From: Kalmusia sp. IMI 367209
Taxonomy: Eukaryota > Ascomycota > Dothideomycetes > Pleosporales > Didymosphaeriaceae
NCBI GenBank assembly: GCA_027946365.1
Contig: JAPEUQ010000015.1
Location: 434,001 to 498,000 of the forward strand
Length of the DNA: 64,000 bases
Direction: 5' to 3'
Each line of letters opens with the position of its first letter. Positions within the stretch are counted from its first letter, which is position 1. The position numbers and the translations under genes were made by a program. Below are positions 57,501 to 64,000 of this stretch, one piece after another. The notes under the pieces are model-generated. The model ran no database searches, had not been told where the DNA came from, and was given only the letters and a program-made list of their open reading frames with translations.

Positions 57501-57927
57501 CTCTGGTATGCATGCGCTGTGCTAAAGTAACAGGGGTATCCACTCATTCATTGCTTCGGTGAGGGTCTTATTCGGCTGACCGATTGGCGCCGGATCAGAG
57601 GAGCAGCTGGGGAAACCGAGCTGCAGGTCGCCCCTGCTGTGCAACCACTTGGTATCTGGGGCGCCTGAGCGGAGGCGGGCATTAACCCGAAAGCTTTGCT
57701 GGCAGCGCAGCACAGCCGTCGTCATGATCGTCGCCCTAATATAGGTGCATTGTCATATCATACCCTAGCACATCGTCTGTCAATGAGTATAAGACAGTCA
57801 AGTTTGGAGATGGCGCTCCCTGCATTTCTTGGCCCTAGCTCAATTCCACCCCCGTACACCCCAGCTCTTAGCTAGGTGCTCTCGCGCAGTACCTAGCCTA
57901 TTCGAACACTGTCTTTCACAGGAGGCT
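54539..57927. other. long intergenic stretch
   Basis: About 3.4 kb without a supportable gene. Small frames at 56671-56994 and 57057-57326 have no domain. A 66-codon frame from 56801 contains CPLC but no second zinc pair. No transposon remnant was recognised. Confidence 0.45.
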
Positions 57928-58866
57928 ATGCAAACCCTCCGTCACCTACAGCATCATCACTTCGAGTTCGATATGGCCGTAGCATCCGAAGCCGCCAACA
58001 TGTTCCCCGACCGTGACGATTGGAGCTCCTGTCCAGGCAAGAGGGGGATTCCGCGATCGGAAAATCAGCTGGAATTTTCAATTCCTAACTTCTTCATACC
58101 GCCAGAGCAATATCTTCTTGTCTCGAATATAGATTGCCGAGAAACCTCACCTCCCGACGAAAAATCTACCCGATTTTCGGCAGACACCGCCACCTTTCGC
58201 GATTTCGAGCACCCCGTTAGCCCTTCCTCACCAAGGTCGTTCAGTGCTATGAATACGAATAGCGTGAAGATAGAAGATGATTCGTATTCTATATCACCGT
58301 TACAAACGCGCTTCATTGGCGATACTCTCTCTTATGATTCAAATACGACCTTCTGGAAGAATGACAGCGAACAATCGGAGAACTATTCGAATCCTAGTCA
58401 GCGGTCAAATACCGTGGAATGTAATGAACCAACCAAAAAACATCGACGACACGACAGCATTCATCATAACCTTAACTCGAAGTCATGCACGACTAGTTCG
58501 AGACGCAAATCTGATAGCGTTGAGCCTGGATCCGCACGAGCAATATATCTAGAAAAGAATCGGAAAGCTGCCAGCAAATGTCGAGTCAAGCAAAAGAAGC
58601 AACAAGAGGACCTCATCGAAACGGCTCGAGATGTGGAGCGCAGGAACAAAGTGCTGAAGTCTGAGGTCGAGTTTCTCAAGAGCGACTTGCGGGACCTGAT
58701 GGAATTGGTGGGGAAGCACCACGAATGTCCAGATGGCAGACTGCGGAGATATATTCAGTTAGAGGCAGACCGATTGGCGAACAAAGGCGGCGAGATCCCT
58801 GTCGTTGCTGGACTGCTCTCGTCGAAGGTTACCTCTAAAGGGAGTGTATCGCCAGAGGAGAGTTGA
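57928..58866 (+). CDS. bZIP transcription factor, ATF/CREB type
   Basis: A single exon from ATG 57928, 312 residues. The basic region EKNRKAASKCRVKQKKQQED (about 209-229) carries the NxxAAxxCR signature of the ATF/CREB (Atf1/Sko1-like) class, followed by a leucine zipper (VERRNKVLKSEVEFLKSDLR) with heptad hydrophobics. The N-terminal half is acidic and Ser/Thr-rich with SP sites (PVSPSSPRSF), fitting MAPK control, and VKIEDD is a possible SUMO site. Such factors bind TGACGTCA. The open frame extends about 33 codons further up without ATG (it starts TTG), so an upstream exon is possible. A second in-frame ATG is at 57973. Confidence 0.8.
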   Translation: MQTLRHLQHHHFEFDMAVASEAANMFPDRDDWSSCPGKRGIPRSENQLEFSIPNFFIPPEQYLLVSNIDCRETSPPDEKSTRFSADTATFRDFEHPVSPSSPRSFSAMNTNSVKIEDDSYSISPLQTRFIGDTLSYDSNTTFWKNDSEQSENYSNPSQRSNTVECNEPTKKHRRHDSIHHNLNSKSCTTSSRRKSDSVEPGSARAIYLEKNRKAASKCRVKQKKQQEDLIETARDVERRNKVLKSEVEFLKSDLRDLMELVGKHHECPDGRLRRYIQLEADRLANKGGEIPVVAGLLSSKVTSKGSVSPEES

Positions 58867-60048
58867 GGTGACATATCCTCTTGGTGGACGATATTCACGA
58901 GCATCTTCCAGAGAATGCTGATCGCGAATTTGCTCAAGCGCCGTTGCCGCACTGCAGGGAAATAACGTTATTATGAATGGTGAAGCATGGCTATCAATGC
59001 GACGACTACTCGGGTGATATTATCTTGTAGGGAGAGGTAATCATAATAAAAATTGGATACTAATGAATGGAGAAAAGAAACCACTGTATGCGAATACTCT
59101 GTCCTTTCGAGACTCGCAGCTGCTGATGCCGCTTCAGATTGGAATAGCGATGCCAACGTGCGCCCTGCCTCTCTTTCTTACCCGCGCCATGGCCCGCCAC
59201 TCGTCGCTCGCAACGACTTCAGCCTCGCGAATCTACATAGCCGCACTATATACATCCAGATTGTCTCTAAACACTGAGCTTTGGCGTACACCCTCGTTAC
59301 ACCTGTAGTAGTTACAGTGGCCTTCGCTAGGCTCGAGTGGCTGACCAAAAGCACCCAGTCGATCGCTTACGGCACACTCACACACATCATTCTTCACAAC
59401 TGAGCGAAGGTCGATCGATTATATTGAGATTTTCAGGTTCTCACGCTGAACATAAATGCCTACTATACGAGACGAGGCTTAACAGGTGCACAGGCATGGT
59501 GAGCAGCACTTTCATCGGAAAGGGCGCTGGCTTCCAGCCACTGAAGCCGATCCGTGCCGCGCCTCTGCACAAACTAAATTTCAACAACTGGACAATTTAC
59601 ACCATCGCATTTTCCAGACCTGTAAATGAACAGCGCTGCTAGGTATCTCACCAGTTCGAGAAGCGCAGCAACCCAACGGACAGGCTCACACACAAATCTG
59701 AGTCCGATAAGGCAACATTCTGGAACGTCGCATTTGGCTTATTCTTACGACTAGACACGGTCCGCTGCTATCCAGCCTATCTTGACTTGCTAGTCAAGTC
59801 AACGCTTAAGACTATGTGAACGACCTTTTGCAGTCCCTGGCTATGGCAATGCAAAAACCCCTCCCCCAAAAAAAGCTGGAGTTCCCAGTGAAATACCATA
59901 CCACGGAAGACTATTATGATATTTGGAAGGATATCCTATGTATGCTTGTATTATACATATGGAGACCTTTCCAGATGCGACGGACGAGTTGACTATTGAT
60001 TGAGACATTCCAGGTCCGTCTTCATCTGTCCAAGAACATGATTACTAT
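58867..60048. other. intergenic
   Basis: No gene seen. 3' flank of the bZIP gene and unassigned DNA. Confidence 0.5.
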
Positions 60049-60436
60049 ATGCTAACTCAATTCAGCTGGTTCGAGTCAAACGACGGTCAAGTTGATAGGT
60101 TCGATGCGAAAATTCATGTCCTCAGTATCTCGAATTTGGGATCCGAACGTTGCTTGACCGCAAATTCCACATGGAAAAACATGACCGTCGCAAACTCCAC
60201 GTTTGTGCGATGCTCCTTTCTTGATTGCTCCTTTGTAAACGTCCAGTTTCTGGACTGCCGTTTTGCAGGCGTGCATTTTAACAGGGACAATGACTCGCGA
60301 TAGCTTGATTTCAGACCTAGGGATCAAGAGGACGTCAGTGAGCAGCCGCACCTTCGAGGGCGTGTCGTGGAACACCAACACCATACGAAGTTGCATCCTG
60401 GATCATGCTCGGTCGACCAAGGATATCTGGACATAG
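60049..60436 (+). pseudogene. pentapeptide-repeat-like fragment with frame break
   Basis: The frame 60049-60303 contains a run of pentapeptides with central aromatic or aliphatic residues: STFVR-CSFLD-CSFVN-VQFLD-CRFAG-VHFNR. The pattern continues after 60290 in the +1 frame (RTFEG-VSWNT-NTIRS-CILDH), up to a stop at 60434. So a single-base frameshift, or an unusual splice, lies between. Pentapeptide repeats fold as a right-handed beta-helix. An acceptor-like CTAACTCAATTCAG at 60050-60063 suggests that the 5' part is an internal exon of a larger gene; no upstream exon was recognised. Function is unknown. Confidence 0.4.
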
Positions 60437-61540
60437 ATTCAGCTGGATAGGGTTGAAGTGAGTGATGACACGGCATCGGAGAGGACTGAGTGGATGTCGA
60501 GTGCTTCGCTCCGACGCAAACACAACATCGCCCAACAAACTTGACACTGCACTTATTTGAGCTCTATCGCATGCAGTGCTTTATGCCAGGATATCGTTCA
60601 CAAACCTCCAATCCTGGACGATCGTTAGTTGCGAAGGCGTCTAGTTCATGACTTTGACCACGGCAAATCGTTTCATCTATCTACCTCATTTCACAAGCAC
60701 ATATAAAATGCAGCTAATAGATAATTTCGAACCCATTCCTCGTAACTTTGCTTTACACAAGTAAAAACACCAGTCAACGTGCCACATTGTCTTCACATTC
60801 GCCTGCACACTTTCCGCCAACAATGACAACCCACCGCACATCGCGATCGTAGCAACGAAATTCAAGGCGCCCATCGCACTAATGCAAGGCTCACAAGCAA
60901 ACAAAGAACCCTGAGCGGGGTTGTGTGGAGATCTAGAGATAAGGTTCCATCTTATCGCCTCCCCGCGTTTCCCTTCAACCACGCTTTGCGGTTACGGTCG
61001 CAGTACTAGCCACTTAGCCCATGGTCGTTTACGACGTTGTTCGGATCAGCACGGCAGGGCCTCCGGCGCTCGAAACCTAAGATTTAGTGGGGGTTGGAGA
61101 CGGTGAGGGCTCCGACATACTATCTAGTCCTTGTCGATGACGATGATTTGTCGGTCGCTGAATGCTAATTGTCTATGCTGTGTGGTGTGTATTCATCGTA
61201 CACCGATGGCCATGTCTCCAAGTTCTAGCTAGGTTGACAAGTACAAATGCGGAGGCACGGTGTAATCAGATAATCTGAATTTATTCTAATTTATTCTATG
61301 CAGCCATGCACTACGGTCGAGGTATCAACGTGCGCTCTGTAAGCACACTGTAATCTACATGCAAGGGGAAAATACATAAGAAAAGGCCATGCTCCCCATG
61401 GGGTAACTAACATGCCACTAATACAAAACGAAACAAGTGATTACGAAAACATATCCCATCTAAATCCTGCACACAATGCTCGTCGATGACGCTCGCAAGA
61501 AATACACGACGCAAGCGCACCTTCCATGTATGTTCCACGC
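60437..61540. other. intergenic
   Basis: No gene supported. The right part is the 3' flank of the RTA1-like gene. Confidence 0.5.
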
Positions 61541-62526
61541 TCATGACCATGGCCCACCCCTGACCTCTCGTCCGTTCTTCGCCTGCAACTCAATATCGCT
61601 TTCAGTTCGCGAATGCGACTGCGGGTCCTTCTCGCCCTGGATCCTCTGGTGGTACAACTCTGTGATCTCGCTCGGGTGGATGTAGTTGAAGACCAGCATA
61701 ACGCCCAGCATTAGCACAGCATCAAACACATACAAAAATACCTCGTGCTTGAGCAGATATCCCGCATTGCCCATGAGGTACTCAATGACACGGAAGACGC
61801 TTCGCACGAGGATGAACCCGCTGGACGCGTAGAGCGCGACCAAGTGTCGTTTCCAGGGCAGCGCTTCGAGATTCACAGTCGCAGATGCCGGGCCATGTCG
61901 TTGAAGGCGTGTATGGAACAGCCCCGCCACCAGAACGAAGAAGCCGAAGAATGCCAGCTGGATGAACAATCCCACAATGATGAGTTTTTCTCCTACTTTC
62001 ATGGAGCTCTCAGTGCCCGAGGCTTGAATGCCTCCGCCGCCGCTTTGGACTAGGAACGAGATCACGTCGCCCGCGACGAAGATCTTGGTCAACCATTTCT
62101 GGCGGATCAGGCTGTGCTTTTCGCCATCGGTGAGGAGTATGATGCGCCCGAGAATGATGTAGATGGAGGCGGCGAAGAGAGCGGGGGCGACGAGGAGGAG
62201 GAGCGATTGCATGATGAAGGGGCCGAGTTTCCATTGATCGAAGTGGGACTGGACACGGCCGATGTAGCCTACGAACTCAACTGTGAAGCGAGATTGTCAG
62301 TGTCTGGAGGTGTGAGGGTAGAGCCAAGGAAGTTCTTACAGAGGCCGCCGATGACGAGTGGTATGAAGTACCATGTTCGTTTTCGGCCGATCTGGTAAAT
62401 GTGGTAGAAGGTTGTAAGGGCAAAGAGAACGACGAAGACAATAGCGGCGACGAGATTAGGGTTGTAGCGATAGAGGACGAAGACGGTGGGGTCGTTGACG
62501 TCTTTGTGTTGACTTTCGCGGGCCAT
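61541..62526 (-). CDS. RTA1-family seven-helix membrane protein
   Basis: Two exons, 62340-62526 and 61541-62280, give 308 residues. The short outer N-terminus reaches FVLYRYNPNLVAAIVFVVLF; then come the paired helices with RKRTWYFIPLVIGGL and EFVGYIGR, both family landmarks, and seven membrane helices in all, ending at HPSEITELYHQR and a charged tail. RTA1/RTM1/RSB1 proteins are proposed lipid translocators or sensors at the plasma membrane and are linked to resistance to 7-aminocholesterol and other toxic lipids. The loop FLVQSGGGGIQAS is highly typical. The 59-nt intron (GTAAGA...TTCACAG) keeps frame. Confidence 0.88.
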
Positions 62527-63210
62527 GGTGAGCGAGGCGCCAAGTGTGTCGTTGCCGGTTTGTAGGTGTAGGGGCTATCGTGACGGCGAATAGGGAAACG
62601 AAAGAAGGCGAGCAGCGGTGACACTGGTGGCGATGGCAGTCTCGAGCCGGGAAACTCGATCCTTTTAACAACAGCGAAGGTACGACGGACGCTTATCCGC
62701 GAACCCCAAATCCATCCTACCCTTTTGCGTAGACCGGAGCGTATAGGGACGTATTGAAACGTATAGCCACGCTTAACCCGTATCGCGTTCCTCTCCAACG
62801 TTGGTTGGTTCGTTATTCTCGCGATGCGATTGGCCACGTAAAGCAGCGCCTATGATTGGTTCGCACCTGAAGGGGCTGAGCACGGGCCCATTTCAGGCGG
62901 ATCTTGGAGGAATAAAAAATCTTGGGTGCCTGACTCTGCTCCGGAAAATCCACCGTGCATCATGCGTGGGGCTGTGCAACGCGTCGTCGCGTACAGAACC
63001 GTTTCCAAGACCTGAGTTCGTCCAATGTTACAATTCCCTATACGGATGGCCGCGTAAAGCGAGCCCAGCCTCAATGTGACGCAGGTGCGACTTGGGTGAA
63101 GACTGGCCCCATCAAGAAAGCGTGTTTGACAAATGTCTAATTTGCGGTACCATGGGCGAAAGCTGAGTGGAAAATTTGGAACGGGCATCTGACCTAGAGT
63201 GATATTTGCA
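62527..63210. other. intergenic
   Basis: RTA1-like promoter (minus strand, left part) and the 3' flank of the following gene. No gene seen. Confidence 0.5.
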
Positions 63211-64000
63211 TCACCTCTCCCGAGTATTTGCCTTCACAATTTCTAGAGGCCAGTCGAGGTAGCCAAGAAGCTCGGGTGTCGCCATCAAAGTCTTCTGTGC
63301 AGCGAGAACGATTCGCGAAGGCCATTCGGCAATCCACCAAGCCAGACGGCATTCCGTCAAAAGAACTGCAAAGTGAGCAAGTACTAGGACCGTAATGGGG
63401 TCGTGTGTCGATATCAAGTGTAGAAATTGCTCTGAAAGACGTGATGACCAGCCGAATGCGATTGCCTATGTCATCCAAATACCTATTAGTGGGCACAATT
63501 CCCATCAGCCAGGGGAAATCACATACCAAGCGGTCGTTCTCTGGAGGGCACTGGCGCGTTCTGAGAAAGTGTGCGTGCAAGTCGTCAATGGCAATCGTGT
63601 AGGAGTCGCCGATGGATGTCTTTTTAGTCTCAGCAAGTTTCTTCAGTCGAAGAATTTCAAAAACTTCGCCCTCGGAAGCGTTTTCTGGTCCTTGCTCCAC
63701 TATTGCATTCATCATTTTGCTATTCACAATTTGCTCCATGTGTGGTTGAATGACGAGCGAAACTCCTTGAGCGAGTCGAAAGCAATGGTGCAGTGCGCCG
63801 ATGGGATCCTCGGGCGCCTCCAACTGTGCCGAAGCAAGGTTGTAGGTGACAAGGACTATAGAGAGTAGGAACATGGCCATAGCCGTCTCGTCTCTTGGCT
63901 GTTCGAGATTCTTCCTGTAAGTTTCGAGAGCGCTGCTGATATGGGAGTCCGCTTGTAATAACAGAGTTTGCCGCTCAGCTTGTGGGTCAGTGGCTGCTTT
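63211..64000 (-). CDS. C6-type transcription factor, C-terminal half (5' end beyond window)
   Basis: Two exons are visible: 63497-64000, open at the window end, and 63211-63429. The text reads as the C-terminal regulatory domain of Zn2Cys6 proteins of the Upc2/sterol-control type: ETYRKNLEQPRDETAMAMFL, then LLSIVLVTYNLASAQ, PIGALHHCFRLAQGVSLVIQ, and after the intron QFLHLISTHDPITVLVLAHF with AVLLTECRLAWWIAEWP and LGYLDWPLEIVKA. The zinc cluster lies outside the window. Continuing straight across the intron loses the WW.AEWP motif. I placed the intron at 63430-63496 (GTGCCC...CAGAG); an alternative donor GTATGT 30 nt upstream also keeps frame. Confidence 0.72.

Noticed and set aside
60237..60270. 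34-nt GTAAAC...TTGCAG interval in the pentapeptide fragment
   Set aside because: It would restore the later frame but is shorter than normal fungal introns and would remove good repeat units; a frameshift is simpler.
1..64000. CRISPR arrays, bacterial operons, insertion sequences
   Set aside because: No regularly spaced repeats or transposase-like frames; introns and gene content are fungal nuclear.

Overview
The window is nuclear DNA of a filamentous ascomycete (Pezizomycotina). Its genes carry short GT-AG introns (mostly 45-100 nt) with CTAAC/CTGAC-like branch points. The gene content includes an AspB/CDC3-type septin, Zn2Cys6 regulators, a UstYa/DUF3328 protein, an AA9 lytic polysaccharide monooxygenase, an RTA1-type membrane protein and DUF4360-type secreted proteins. 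The class cannot be fixed from sequence alone. Nineteen genes are assigned a family or structural type here, five weaker ones (one of them broken) are described without a function, and two genes run off the window ends.

Layout. Positions 1-24,600 are mainly core cell biology: a cyclin-like gene (cut at position 1), the nuclear pore/ER protein Pom33, septin CDC3/AspB, exocyst Exo70, a Yip1-family Golgi protein, a small secreted Cys-rich protein, a mitochondrially targeted cPLA2-like lipase, a STYX-like pseudophosphatase and exocyst Sec5. Exo70, Sec5 and the septin, all parts of polarized secretion and septation, lie within 20 kb. Positions 24,600-34,800 form a gene-poor accessory block. Positions 35,300-64,000 mix transport and metabolism (DIP5-like amino acid permease, Dug3 glutamine amidotransferase, alpha/beta hydrolase, RTA1 protein) with surface and secreted proteins (DUF4360 protein, mucin-like single-pass protein, AA9 LPMO) and regulators (ATF/CREB-type bZIP, C-terminal half of a C6-type factor).

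The main find is at about 30.0-34.5 kb. A 123-residue secreted precursor contains three tandem TYT(S/A)(I/N)NW units and two tandem DWDYG units, most followed by dibasic residues. It is divergently transcribed from a UstYa/DUF3328 protein with both HxxHC motifs, and a Zn2Cys6 regulator follows. This is the architecture of a fungal dikaritin-type RiPP locus (ustiloxin, phomopsin, asperipin and victorin family). It is a very small one with two unrelated core types in one precursor, and a third DWDYG unit lies in frame and in register just behind the TAG stop. The shared promoter holds two adjacent perfect inverted repeats.

Exon boundaries were placed by hand from frame continuity, splice consensus and family expectation; no alignment or RNA evidence was available.
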